From a bacterium (lineage in GTDB: Bacteria; Desulfobacterota; Binatia; DP-6): a stretch of DNA of 64,000 nt. The DNA lies in NCBI GenBank assembly GCA_026129405.1, contig JAHCID010000002.1, forward strand, positions 778,333 to 842,332. The letters are read 5' to 3'. The position numbers were made by a program, and so were the translations under genes. Positions 37,232-50,601 of this stretch are shown in pieces (position 1 is the stretch's first letter; each line of letters opens with the position of its first letter). The notes under the pieces are model-generated. The model was not told the origin of the DNA, searched no databases, and saw only the letters and a list, made by a program, of their open reading frames with translations.

Positions 37232-38612
37232 GGGGCGCAAGTCCGCGGTCCGCACCGCGTTCGTCTGCCAGCAGTGCGGTCACGCCTCGCCGCGCTGGCT
37301 CGGGCAGTGCCCCGGTTGCCAAGCCTGGAACACGCTCGTCGAGGAGGCGCTGCCGGACGCGCGCCCGCGCAGCTCCCACGCCGCGACGCGCCCGGCGGCC
37401 GCCGACGGACCACGCCCGCTCGCCAGCGTCACCGCGGGCGACGCGATCCGCCGCTCGACGGGTCTCGCCGAGCTCGACCGCGTCCTCGGCGGCGGGCTGG
37501 TCGCCGGCTCGCTCGTGCTGCTCGGCGGCGATCCCGGCATCGGCAAGTCGACGCTGACGCTGCAGGCGCTGTCGAATCTCGCCGCGCAGGGGCAGCCGGT
37601 GCTGTACGTCGCGGGCGAGGAGTCGCCCGAGCAGGTGCGGCTGCGCGCGGATCGACTCGGGCTCGCCGACGCCGGCGTCCTCATCCTGCCCGAGACGGGC
37701 GCCGAGGCCGTCGTCGAGCAGATGGAGCGCCTGCGCCCGGTCGCCGTCGTCATCGACTCCATCCAGACGCTGCACACGGCGGCGCTCGGCTCGGCGCCGG
37801 GCAGCGTCGGGCAGGTGCGCGAGTCGGCGGCGCTGGTGGCGACGCAGGCGAAGGCGAGCGGCACCGCGTGCATCCTGATCGGCCACGTCACCAAGGAGGG
37901 CTCGCTCGCCGGCCCGCGCGTGCTCGAGCACCTCGTCGACACCGTCTGCTACTTCGAGGGCGACGGCGCCCACGCGCTGCGCGTGCTGCGCGCGGTGAAG
38001 AACCGCTTCGGCTCGACCAACGAGGTCGGCGTCTTCGAGATGGGCGAGGGTGGGCTGTCCGAGGTGCAGAACCCGTCGGCGGCGTTCCTGGCCGAGCGAC
38101 CGGTCGACGCGCCGGGCTCGGCGGTGCTGGCGACGCTCGAGGGGACGCGGCCGATGCTGGTCGAGATCCAGGCGCTGGTCTCGCGCTCGGGGCTCGCCAT
38201 GCCGCGGCGGACGGCGATCGGGCTCGACCCCGGCCGCGTCGCCCTCCTCATCGCCGTGCTGGAGAAGCGCATGCGCGTGCAGCTGCACGACCAGGACGTG
38301 TTCCTGAACGTCGCGGGTGGGCTGCGTGTCGACGAGCCGGCGGCCGATCTCGCCGTCGTCGCCGCGGTGGCGTCGAGCGCGCGCGGCCGGCCCTTGCCGA
38401 GCGACGTCGTCGTCTGGGGCGAGGTCGGGCTGACGGGCGAGGTGCGCTCGGCGGCGCGCGCCGAGATCCGCGTGCGCGAGGCGGCGCGTCAGGGCTTCCG
38501 CACGTGCATCCTGCCGGCGGGCAACGCGCGCGGCCTGGCCGCGCCGGCGGGGACGCGCCTCCGCGGCGTCGCCGCGCTCGACCAGCTGTTCGACGCCCTG
38601 GAGCTCGCGTGA
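37221..38612 (+). CDS. radA: DNA repair protein RadA/Sms
   Basis: A 463-residue protein with the C4 zinc finger CQQCGHASPRWLGQCPGC, RecA-like core with Walker A GGDPGIGKSTLTL, the RadA-specific KNRFGSTNE motif and a C-terminal Lon-protease-like domain (ALVSRSGLAMPRRTAIGLD, VWGEVGLTGEVR). It helps branch migration in recombination. Start GTG 37221 is in the divergent promoter region of the biotin operon. Its TGA overlaps the GTG of the permease gene. Confidence 0.95.
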   Translation: MVDKGRKSAVRTAFVCQQCGHASPRWLGQCPGCQAWNTLVEEALPDARPRSSHAATRPAAADGPRPLASVTAGDAIRRSTGLAELDRVLGGGLVAGSLVLLGGDPGIGKSTLTLQALSNLAAQGQPVLYVAGEESPEQVRLRADRLGLADAGVLILPETGAEAVVEQMERLRPVAVVIDSIQTLHTAALGSAPGSVGQVRESAALVATQAKASGTACILIGHVTKEGSLAGPRVLEHLVDTVCYFEGDGAHALRVLRAVKNRFGSTNEVGVFEMGEGGLSEVQNPSAAFLAERPVDAPGSAVLATLEGTRPMLVEIQALVSRSGLAMPRRTAIGLDPGRVALLIAVLEKRMRVQLHDQDVFLNVAGGLRVDEPAADLAVVAAVASSARGRPLPSDVVVWGEVGLTGEVRSAARAEIRVREAARQGFRTCILPAGNARGLAAPAGTRLRGVAALDQLFDALELA

Positions 38613-40458
38613 CGCCGATCGTCCTGGTGCTCCTGAACCTCGGGCTCGTCGGCCTCTTCGCCTGGATGGCGCGGCAGCAGGGCCTGCTCGGCTACGCGCG
38701 CGGCGGCCGCTGGTACCTCACCTGGTTCGCGATCGGGCTGATCACGCTGATGGACGAGCTGACGTCCATCTTCTACGCGCCGGCCGAGGCGCACCGCTTC
38801 ATCGGCCACCAGGCGATCTTCTTCATCGCGGCGACGTCGCTCCTCATGCGCGTGCTGTCGAGCCGGATGGTCGAGATCGCCGAGATACTCGAGCACAACA
38901 AGATCTTCGGCGGCGGCGTCTACTCGTTCTCGTATCTGGTCCTGGGGCCGGTCGCGTCGTTCGTGGCCGTGGCCTCGATCATGGTGACGTACATCCTCAC
39001 CGCCTGCATCTCGAGCGTCAGCGCGGTGAACCAGAGCGACGCGTTCTGGGACATGCCCGATCGGGTCGAGCAGGTGCTGGTGCTCGCCGTCATCTGGAGC
39101 ATCGCCGGCCTGAACATCCTCGGCATCCGCGAGAGCGCGCGCGTGACCTTCGCGATCTTCAGCGTGGCGGCCGTCGCGCTGCTGAACCTCATCGCGCTCG
39201 GCTTCCTGAACCTCGATCCGTCGGCGCCCGGGGTGATGCTCGGCAGCGCCACCGACGTGGTCTCGACCATCACCGAGGGCGGCGTGGCGCACGCGATCTC
39301 GGTGCTCACGATCGGCGTCGCGAGCTGCGTGCTGGCGTACTCGGGCATCGAGTCCGTGATCCAGACGGCGGGGTTCGTCTCGGGCTGGCGCGAGATCCGC
39401 AAGGCGTACTGGTTCCTCGCCCTGACCGTGGGCATCGTGACACCGATCATCTCGGCGCTCGCGCTGTCGGCACCCATCGACTTCGACGCGCACGAGGCGG
39501 ATCTCATCCCGCACTTCGCGACGGTCGTCGGCAACGTCCCCTTCGGCGTCGCCATCGGCCTCATCGGCAGCGTCATCCTGATCATGGCGGTGAACACCGC
39601 CTTCGTCGCCTCGGCCGAGCTGCTCGAGCGGGTGGCCCATCGATATCGCGCCGACTGGCTGGCGGCGACGAACCGGCGCGCGTCGCTCTACCGCATCCAC
39701 GTCCTGAACGCGTCGCTCTACACCGCCGTCATCCTGCTCACGGCGGGGTCGCAGAAGCTGCTCGCCGAGATGTACGCGGTGGGCCTGCTGGCGAGCTTCT
39801 GCATCAGCATCGGCTGCCTCATCATCTACCGTTTCTTCCGCGGGACGAAGGACATCCTCGAGTACTACACGTCGCGCACGGTGACGGTGCTGCTCGAGGC
39901 GCTGCTGGTCGCCTGCTTCGTCTATCTCGCCTCGCACCGCCCGTACGGTACCGGGCTGTGGGCGAGCGTGGTCGGCGTCTTCATCCTGGCCGGCATCCCG
40001 CTCTCGCGTCGCTTCGGGCCCGAGGTGAAGGAGAAGCGGCGCAGCGACTATCCGATGGAGATGATCCTGGCGCTCGGCGAGCACGACGGGCCGCTCGACG
40101 TCTGCTTCCGCCGGCCCGGCGAAGCCGACTGCGCCGTCGTCCCCGGACGCGTGTACGTGACCTTCTTCGACACCCGCCAGTCGATTCCCGACAAGCTGTC
40201 GCCCAACCACTACCGCTTCCCGATCCAGAGCGGCGGCGTCTCGGCGAGCATCGACTCGGTGCTCGAGCTCCTCGACGAGGAGCTCGGCGGGCGCGAGCTC
40301 ACGATCCGCTTCGGGTGGCCGACGTCGTCGTGGATCGACCGCATGGCCACCGGCGTCTTCGTCGCCAACCTCATGCGCATGCCGCTGCGCTATCCGCGGC
40401 TGCACTTCGCCATGGAATCGCGAGGCCAACCCGCGACCACGGACGGCGAAGACGCGGC

Positions 40459-40471
<13 letters not shown>
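38609..40471 (+). CDS. APC-family amino-acid permease with a C-terminal soluble domain
   Basis: A 620-residue membrane protein coupled to radA by a GTGA overlap. About 12 helices (from VLVLLNLGLVGLFAWMA to WASVVGVFILAGIPLS) carry APC features such as KIFGGGVYSFSYLVLGPVASF and GIESVIQTAG. A cytoplasmic domain of about 140 residues follows (SDYPMEMILALGEHDGPLDV to FVANLMRMPLRYPRLHFAME) that I cannot assign. The substrate is unknown. The last 13 bp overlap the convergent hydrolase gene. Confidence 0.8.
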
Positions 40472-44290
<3,819 letters not shown>

Positions 44291-44308
44291 CCGCCCCCGT
44301 GGGGCGTG

Positions 44309-45253
44309 ATGATCGAGTTTCTCCGGCGTAACCGCGTCCTGGCGACCGCGGCGCTCTTCCTGGCGCTGGCCGCCGGATTGGTGCTGGGCGCCGGCGCGGA
44401 ACGGCTGCGCAACGACCGGCTCGGCCGGCTCTTCCTCGAGGCGCTGGCGCCGTTCCAGCGCGCGGGGAGCGCTGCGAGCCGTGCGGTCGGCGGCGCCTGG
44501 GAGGAGCTCGTGGGCCTCATCCAGGCGCGCGACGAGGTGGTGTCGTTGCGCGAGGAGCTCCAGGTCGCGGGACGCAACACCGTGCGCCTGGAGGAGGTCG
44601 AGCTCGAGAACCAGCGTCTGCGCACGCTCCTCGATTTCCGCGAGGGCCTCGCCGGCGATCTCCTCGCCGCCCGCGTCATCGGGCACGACGCCACCGGGCT
44701 CGCCCGTACCCTGACGCTCGACCGCGGCGACGCCGACGGCGTACAGAAGGGCGCCGCCGTGCTGGCGCCCGACGGGATCGTCGGCCACGTCTTTCTCGTG
44801 AGCCCGCACGCCGCGCGCGTGCTCCTGATCGTCGATCACAACAGCGGCGTCGACGCGATCGTGCAGCGTACGCGCGCCCGCGGCATCGTCGAGGGCACCG
44901 TCGACGGGCGCTGCGGCCTCAAGTTCGTGAAGCGCACGGAGGATCTCCAGGTGGGCGACCTGGTCGTCACCTCCGGCCTCGACGGCGTCTTCCCGCGCAG
45001 CCTGCCGGTCGGGACGATCGTCGCCGTCGACAAGAAGGGGCAGGGACTGTTCCAGTACGCGACCGTGCAGCCGACCGTCGACTTCGACCATCTCGAGGAG
45101 GTGCTGGTGACGCTCGGGCCGGTCGCCCCGCTCATGGCCCCCGACGTGACCGGCGGGCCGGGGATCGATCACACGCCGATGCCGGGGACGGCGCCCGAGC
45201 TGGTTCCCGCGACGCCCGTGCCGCCGGCGGCCGGCATGCCCGCAGTGCAGTGA
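44309..45253 (+). CDS. mreC: Rod-shape determining protein MreC
   Basis: A 314-residue bitopic protein: basic start MIEFLRRNRVLAT, single membrane segment AALFLALAAGLVLGAG, coiled coil VSLREELQVAGRNTVRLEEVELENQRL, then the periplasmic beta domain (TLDRGDADGVQKGAAVLAPDG, GLVVTSGLDG-like GDLVVTSGLDGVFPRSLPVG). The tail is Pro-rich. It links MreB to PBP2. GTG at 44306 is an alternative start. Confidence 0.95.
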   Translation: MIEFLRRNRVLATAALFLALAAGLVLGAGAERLRNDRLGRLFLEALAPFQRAGSAASRAVGGAWEELVGLIQARDEVVSLREELQVAGRNTVRLEEVELENQRLRTLLDFREGLAGDLLAARVIGHDATGLARTLTLDRGDADGVQKGAAVLAPDGIVGHVFLVSPHAARVLLIVDHNSGVDAIVQRTRARGIVEGTVDGRCGLKFVKRTEDLQVGDLVVTSGLDGVFPRSLPVGTIVAVDKKGQGLFQYATVQPTVDFDHLEEVLVTLGPVAPLMAPDVTGGPGIDHTPMPGTAPELVPATPVPPAAGMPAVQ

Positions 45254-45259
45254 GGGCCG

Positions 45260-45757
45260 GTGCGCAGCGCCCTTGCCATCGTCGTTGCGGCCGTCCTCGC
45301 CATGGTGCTGCAGACGGCCGTGTTTCCGACGCTGTTCCCGCGCATCCCGACCCCGAACCTGATCCTCGTCCTCGTCGTCTACCTCGGGCTGCACCGGCAT
45401 GGCGTCGGCGGAGCCGTCGGCGCGTTCCTCCTGGGCTATTTCGTCGACACGTTCTCCGGTACGTTGCTCGGGTTGAATGCGTTCGCGATGACGGTGGTCT
45501 ACCTGACCGTGTACCTGGTCGCCCGGACGCTCTGGACGGAAGGGGGGCTGCCGGCGATGGTGATGGCGTTCGCCGCGGCCTGCGTGCACACGGCCGCCGC
45601 CGTCCTCATCACGTGGCTGATCGAGGCGTCGGCGCCGCTCTGGCAGCACGCGCTGCGCTACGGCCTCTTCGAGGCGGGGGTCGCCGCCGCCGCGGCGCCG
45701 GCGGTGTTCGGCTTCGTCAACTGGGAGCACCGCCTCCTCGGCATCGACGACAGGTAG
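45260..45757 (+). CDS. mreD: Rod-shape determining protein MreD
   Basis: A 165-residue inner-membrane protein with about five helices, from ALAIVVAAVLAMVLQTAVF to ASAPLWQHALRYGLFEAG. TPNLILVLVVYLGLHRH and GAFLLGYFVDTFSGTLLG are MreD-like. It starts with GTG 45260, 6 bp after mreC. It completes the MreBCD core. Confidence 0.9.
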   Translation: MRSALAIVVAAVLAMVLQTAVFPTLFPRIPTPNLILVLVVYLGLHRHGVGGAVGAFLLGYFVDTFSGTLLGLNAFAMTVVYLTVYLVARTLWTEGGLPAMVMAFAAACVHTAAAVLITWLIEASAPLWQHALRYGLFEAGVAAAAAPAVFGFVNWEHRLLGIDDR

Positions 45758-45760
45758 GCC

Positions 45761-47653
45761 GTGCCCTTCTCGTCACGCGACATCCCGAACGAGTTCGTGA
45801 CTCGCATCGCGGTGGCGGGCGGGGTCGTGCTGCTCGTGTTCGCGTGCATCTTCGCCCGCCTCTGGTTCCTCCAGGTCGCGAAGGGCGCCGAGATGCGCAT
45901 CGTGTCGGAGCAGAACCGCATCCGGCTCGTGCGCGTGCCCGCGGCCCGCGGCGTGGTCTACGACCGCAACGGCGAGATCCTGGTCGACAACCGGCCGTCG
46001 TTCGACGTGGTCTTCGTGCCCGAGGACGCGCCCGACCGGCGCGCCGTGCTGCGTACGCTCGCCACGCAGCTCGCCGAGCCGGAGCAGGCCGTCCTGGAGC
46101 GCTTCAAGGCGCCGTCGAAGCGCCCGCCCTACGAAGGGATCGTGCTGCGCCGCGACCTCGACTGGCAGGGCGTCGTCGCGCTCGAGACGCACCAGCTCGA
46201 GCTGCCGGGGGTGACCCTCCAGGTCGGCCCGCGCCGTTTCTACCCGTTCGGGTCGCTCGCGGCGCACGTGCTCGGCTACGTCGGCGAGGCGAGCGAGCGC
46301 GACCTCGCCGAGAGCACCAGCGCCCTGCGGCCGGGCGACATCGTCGGCAAGGCCAACCTCGAGCGCGCCTGGGACGCGCAGCTGCGCGGCGTGCCGGGCG
46401 GGCAGCAGGTCGAGGTCGACGCGCTCGGCCGCCGCGTGCAGGTGCTGCACGAGGAGCCGGACGTGCCCGGCAACACGCTCACCCTGACGCTCGACCGCGA
46501 GCTCCAGGAGGTCGCCGAGAACGCCCTCGGCGACCGCGCCGGCGCCGTCGTCGCGATCGACCCGCGGGACGGCGAGATACTCGTGCTCGCGTCGAAGCCG
46601 GCCTACGACCCGAACGTCTTCGCGCGCGGCATCCTGCACAGCGAGTGGCGGGCGCTGACGCAGGATCCGCTGCGCCCGCTCAACGATCGCGCCGTGCAGG
46701 GGCAGTACCCGCCGGGCTCGACGTTCAAGGTGGCGGTGGCCGCCGGCATCCTCGAGCGCAACCTCGTCTCGGGGCGCGGCGGCGTGCATTGCAGCGGCGG
46801 TGTGCCGTTCGGCAATCACTACTTCCGCTGCTGGCGGCGCGGCGGCCACGGGGGTGTCGGCATCCACGAGGCCATCGTCCAGTCGTGCGACGTCTTCTTC
46901 TACCAGTTCGGCCAGCGGCTCGGCGTCGACGGCATCGCGGAGTACGCGCGCAAGTTCGGGCTCGGGCTTCCGACCGGCGTCGAGCTCGAGAACGAGAAGC
47001 CCGGCATCATTCCCGACACGGAGTGGAAGCAGCGACGGTTCAAGCAGCCGTGGTTCGCGGGCGAGACGCTGTCGGTCGCCATCGGGCAGGGCTACGTCAC
47101 CGTGACGCCGCTCCAGCTCGCCCACATGACCGCGACCATCGCCAACGGCGGCACGCGCTATCGCCCGCACTACGTGAAGCGCATCGAGGCACCCGACGGC
47201 TCGCTCGTGCGCGAGGTCGCGCCCGAGGTCCTGAGCGAGGCAGGGGTCGCGCCGGAGACCATCGCCGAGGTGAAGTCGGCCATGCGCGACGTCGTGATGG
47301 CGCCGAACGGCACGGGCAAGAAGGCGCGCGTCCCGGGCATCGAGGTGGCCGGCAAGACCGGCACGGCGCAGGTCGTGAAGCTCGCCGACTCGAACCGCAA
47401 GACGCGGGCCTCGCGCGACCACGCCTGGTTCATCGCCTTCGCGCCCGTCGAGCGGCCCGAGATCGCGATGGCGGTGCTCGTCGAGCACGCCGGCGGCGGC
47501 GGCGGCGCGAACGCGGCGCCGATCGCCCAGCAAGTGCTCCAGTACTACTTCGAGCGGCAGGGACGCGTCCCGGCGGCGCCGGACGCGGTGCCGTCGCGGC
47601 GGGTCACCCAGGAGGCGCATGCGGTTCGATCGCCGGCTCCTGACGCACTTTGA
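45761..47653 (+). CDS. mrdA: Penicillin-binding protein 2 (elongasome transpeptidase)
   Basis: A 630-residue class B PBP: membrane anchor VVLLVFACIFARLWFLQ, pedestal region with ARGVVYDRNGEILVDNRPSFDV, and transpeptidase domain with active-site Ser in PPGSTFKVA, second motif SCD (QSCDVFFYQFG) and KTGTAQ (GKTGTAQVVK). It cross-links side-wall peptidoglycan. It starts at GTG 45761 three bp after mreD, and its end overlaps rodA by 35 bp. Confidence 0.97.
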   Translation: MPFSSRDIPNEFVTRIAVAGGVVLLVFACIFARLWFLQVAKGAEMRIVSEQNRIRLVRVPAARGVVYDRNGEILVDNRPSFDVVFVPEDAPDRRAVLRTLATQLAEPEQAVLERFKAPSKRPPYEGIVLRRDLDWQGVVALETHQLELPGVTLQVGPRRFYPFGSLAAHVLGYVGEASERDLAESTSALRPGDIVGKANLERAWDAQLRGVPGGQQVEVDALGRRVQVLHEEPDVPGNTLTLTLDRELQEVAENALGDRAGAVVAIDPRDGEILVLASKPAYDPNVFARGILHSEWRALTQDPLRPLNDRAVQGQYPPGSTFKVAVAAGILERNLVSGRGGVHCSGGVPFGNHYFRCWRRGGHGGVGIHEAIVQSCDVFFYQFGQRLGVDGIAEYARKFGLGLPTGVELENEKPGIIPDTEWKQRRFKQPWFAGETLSVAIGQGYVTVTPLQLAHMTATIANGGTRYRPHYVKRIEAPDGSLVREVAPEVLSEAGVAPETIAEVKSAMRDVVMAPNGTGKKARVPGIEVAGKTGTAQVVKLADSNRKTRASRDHAWFIAFAPVERPEIAMAVLVEHAGGGGGANAAPIAQQVLQYYFERQGRVPAAPDAVPSRRVTQEAHAVRSPAPDAL

Positions 47654-48719
47654 GTGGCTGCTGCCGCTGCTCGTCATTGCGGTCAGCGGCCTCGGCATCC
47701 TGTGCGTCTACAGCGCTTCGCACACGCCCGACGTCGTCGGGCTGCCGACGTCTGCGGCGCGCCAGCTGACGTGGTTCGGCGCCGGCGTCGTCGTGATGCT
47801 GCTGATGGTCAGCTTCGACTACCGGCGGCTCGATCGCCGCGCGTACCTGATCTACGTCGCCGTGGTCGTGCTGCTGATCGCGGTCGAGCTGATCGGCGAG
47901 GTCGGCGGCGGGTCGCGCCGCTGGCTGCGTGTCGGGCCGGTGTCGATCCAGCCGTCGGAGTTCGCGAAGTTTTCGATGGTCATCGTGCTCGCGCACTACT
48001 TCTCGCGCACCGCGCCGGCACGGCTCGGGCCGCGTGAGATGGTGTTTCCGCTCGTCCTGACGCTCGTGCCGGCGGCGCTCATCCTCGTACAGCCCGATCT
48101 CGGCTCGGCGGTGCTGCTCATCGCCGTCTCGATGACGATGATGATCCTCGGCGGCGTGCGCCTGCGCTGGCTCGCGTTGCTCGCCTCGCCGCTCGTCGCG
48201 GCGGCGCCGATCCTGTGGACGCACCTCAAGGAGTACCAGCAGAAGCGCATCCTCATGTTCCTCGACCCGGCGCAGGATCCGCTCGGCGCCGGCTATCACA
48301 TCATCCAGTCGAAGATCGCCGTCGGCTCGGGCCAGCTCTGGGGCAAGGGCTTCCTGAAGGGCACCCAGAACCATCTGAACTTCCTCCCCGAGCAGCACAC
48401 CGACTTCATCTTCTCGGTGTTCTCCGAGGAGTGGGGCTTCGTCGGCGCCGCGACGCTGATGGGCCTGTACCTCTCCGTGCTGATCCGCGGCATGCTCATC
48501 GCGTCGCGCTCGCGCGACCGCTTCGGTCTGATGTGCGCGCTCGGGGTGTCGGCGACGATCTTCTGGCAGGTCGCGGTGAACGTGGGGATGACGACGGGTC
48601 TGCTGCCGGTCGTCGGCATCACGCTGCCCTTCTTCAGCTACGGAGGATCGTCGATGCTGTGCCTGCTGGCGGGGGTGGGGCTGGTGATGTCGGTGTCGAC
48701 GCGGCGCTTCACCTTCTGA
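47619..48719 (+). CDS. rodA: SEDS peptidoglycan glycosyltransferase RodA
   Basis: A 366-residue membrane protein with ten helices: GLGILCVYSASH, RAYLIYVAVVVLLIAVELIG, RWLRVGPVSIQPSEFAKFSMVI, VQPDLGSAVLLIAV and PFFSYGGSSMLCLLAGVG. The WL-RVGP...PSEF and PFFSYGGSS motifs are diagnostic of RodA/FtsW; the operon with mreBCD-PBP2 makes it RodA. It polymerises glycan strands with PBP2. Confidence 0.96.
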   Translation: MRFDRRLLTHFEWLLPLLVIAVSGLGILCVYSASHTPDVVGLPTSAARQLTWFGAGVVVMLLMVSFDYRRLDRRAYLIYVAVVVLLIAVELIGEVGGGSRRWLRVGPVSIQPSEFAKFSMVIVLAHYFSRTAPARLGPREMVFPLVLTLVPAALILVQPDLGSAVLLIAVSMTMMILGGVRLRWLALLASPLVAAAPILWTHLKEYQQKRILMFLDPAQDPLGAGYHIIQSKIAVGSGQLWGKGFLKGTQNHLNFLPEQHTDFIFSVFSEEWGFVGAATLMGLYLSVLIRGMLIASRSRDRFGLMCALGVSATIFWQVAVNVGMTTGLLPVVGITLPFFSYGGSSMLCLLAGVGLVMSVSTRRFTF

Positions 48720-48871
48720 GGGGACGGCGCGCGCGTCGCAGCACGCCTGCCGTAGCGGGACGGCGGGTCCGGCGGACGCCGGGGGCTCAAATGCGAACGC
48801 CCGCCGAGGTCCTGGGGCACGTCGGAGCGCCGGGGACCGCGACGGGCGTCGTCGAATCGGCTGCGCGTCGT

Positions 48872-49198
48872 TTATGCGACGACGGTCGAGATCGCGTCGA
48901 CCAGCTTCGCTTTCGGTACCGCGCCGATGATCTGCTCCTTCACCTGGCCGCCGTTGAAGACGATCAGGTTGGGGATGCCGCGCACGCCGTACTGGGTCGG
49001 GGTGCGGGGGTTGTCGTCGACGTTCATCTTGACGACCTTCAGCTTGCCCGCGTACTCGCGCGAGAGCTCCTCGACGGTGGGGGCGATGGCGCGGCACGGT
49101 GCGCACCAGGGAGCCCAGAAGTCGACGAGCACCGGGGTGGGGCTCTGGAGCACCTCGCGCTCGAAGGTGTCGTCGGAGACGGCAGTCACGTCGGCCAT
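48872..49198 (-). CDS. trxA: Thioredoxin
   Basis: A 108-residue thioredoxin: VLVDFWAPWCAPCRAIAPTVEEL with a WCAPC active site (the usual Gly is Ala), VVKMNVDDNPRTPTQYGVRGIPNLIVF with the cis-Pro, and a C-terminal helix. It is a cytoplasmic disulfide reductase. It converges with rodA over a 152-bp gap in which I see no other feature. Confidence 0.93.
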   Translation of the reverse strand: MADVTAVSDDTFEREVLQSPTPVLVDFWAPWCAPCRAIAPTVEELSREYAGKLKVVKMNVDDNPRTPTQYGVRGIPNLIVFNGGQVKEQIIGAVPKAKLVDAISTVVA

Positions 49199-49277
49199 GC
49201 GGGCGACCGTAGCAGAGGGATTTCAGCGAGGAAAGGTGGGGCGCGCGGGTTCGGAGGAACGATGCTAGGAAGCGCGC

Positions 49278-49667
49278 ATGCCCACCGCGGAGGAAGCCGG
49301 TCTGTACTTCCAGCGACGCGTCGACGCCTGGCTGCGCGAGGACGTCGACGCCTACCTCGCCTGCTGGTCCGACGACATGACCTTCACCTCACCGCTGCAC
49401 GTGCAGCCGCTGCGCGGCAGGGCGGCGTATGCGGCGCTCGTGCGGGCGTCCGCGGAGCACACGCGGCCGCTGCGCTTCGACGTCTTCCACCTCGCGGTGG
49501 TGGGCGACGTCGTGCTCGCGGAGTGGCGCATCGACGTCGTGCACCGTGCGACGGGCCACGAGATCGGCTGGGACGGGATGAGCCGCACGCGCTATCGCGA
49601 CGGGCTCATCGTCGACTGGCGCGAGTACTGGAACCCGCAGCAGCTCGCGGCGCTGACGGGCGGGTGA
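49278..49667 (+). CDS. SnoaL/NTF2-like protein
   Basis: A 129-residue cone-fold protein: YFQRRVDAWLREDVDAYLACWSDDMTFTSP, GRAAYAALVRASAEHTRPLRF, DGLIVDWREYWNPQQLAAL. The pattern is typical of SnoaL-like/DUF4440-type proteins that act as isomerases, cyclases or ligand-binding proteins. Substrate unknown. It converges with the SDR gene 3 bp away. Confidence 0.8.
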   Translation: MPTAEEAGLYFQRRVDAWLREDVDAYLACWSDDMTFTSPLHVQPLRGRAAYAALVRASAEHTRPLRFDVFHLAVVGDVVLAEWRIDVVHRATGHEIGWDGMSRTRYRDGLIVDWREYWNPQQLAALTGG

Positions 49668-49670
49668 GCG

Positions 49671-50513
49671 TCACACCATCGTCTGGCCGCCGCTCACGTT
49701 GAGCGCCTCGCCGGTCACGTAGGCGGCGTCGTCGCTGCACAGATAGGCGATCGCCGAGGCGACCTCGTCGGCGGTCTGGAGTCGGCCGAGCGGGATCTCG
49801 CGCCGGATCCACTTCTCGGCGTCGCCCTCGAGCATGCCGAGCATATGCTCGAACTGGCGGTCCTTGTTGAGGAGATCGGTGTCGACCGTGCCGGGACACA
49901 CGGCGTTGACGGTGATGCCGGCGGGGCCGAGCTCCTGCGCGAGGACCTGCGTGAGCAGGATGACGCCCGCCTTGGCCGCGCAGTAGGCGCCGAGCATCGG
50001 AAAGCCCCGCTTGCCCGCCTGCGACGACACGTTGACGATGCGGCCGCCGCGTCCCGCCGCGAGCATCCGTTCGGCGCCCGCCCGCGCGACGATCCAGGTG
50101 CCCTTCAGGTTGACGTCGAGGACGCGGTCCCACTCCACTTCGCGGAGCTGGAGCAGCGGCCCCGCTCCCATGCCCGCGCCCGCGCCGCCGGCGACGTTGC
50201 AGACGATGTCGATCCCGCCGAGGTGCTCGGCTGCCGCGGCGACCGCGGCGTGCACCTCGTCCCAGGACGCGACGTCGGCGCGCAGGGCGACGGCGCGGCG
50301 GCCGAGGGCCTGGATCTCGGCCACCACCTCGTCGAGCTCGTCGGCGCTCGCGACGCCATAGCCCGGGAAGCGATCGTAGGGCCGGGCGATGTCGAGGCAG
50401 GCGACGTCGGCGCCCTCGCGTGCGAGCCGCACGGCCGTCGCCCGTCCGATGCCACGCCGCCGCGCCGCCCCGGTGACCAGCGCGACCTTCCCCGCGATGC
50501 CGGTGAGTGCCAT
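49671..50513 (-). CDS. Short-chain dehydrogenase/reductase
   Basis: A 280-residue classical SDR: VALVTGAARRRGIGRATAV cofactor loop, CNVAGG in place of NNAG, NVSSQAGK and the catalytic YCAAK (Tyr-x-x-x-Lys), ending YVTGEALNVSGGQTM. The insert GYGVASADELDEVVAEIQ resembles the 3-ketoacyl reductase or glucose/diol dehydrogenase branches. Substrate unknown. It probably prefers NAD(P) by fold. Confidence 0.88.
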   Translation of the reverse strand: MALTGIAGKVALVTGAARRRGIGRATAVRLAREGADVACLDIARPYDRFPGYGVASADELDEVVAEIQALGRRAVALRADVASWDEVHAAVAAAAEHLGGIDIVCNVAGGAGAGMGAGPLLQLREVEWDRVLDVNLKGTWIVARAGAERMLAAGRGGRIVNVSSQAGKRGFPMLGAYCAAKAGVILLTQVLAQELGPAGITVNAVCPGTVDTDLLNKDRQFEHMLGMLEGDAEKWIRREIPLGRLQTADEVASAIAYLCSDDAAYVTGEALNVSGGQTMV

Positions 50514-50601
50514 GGGCGGGCGCTACCACCGCGCGCCGCTGCCCCGCAACGCGGCGACTGCGTTGCGTGTCGGCCGGGGGGCTGTGCTACCACCGCCGCC
50601 C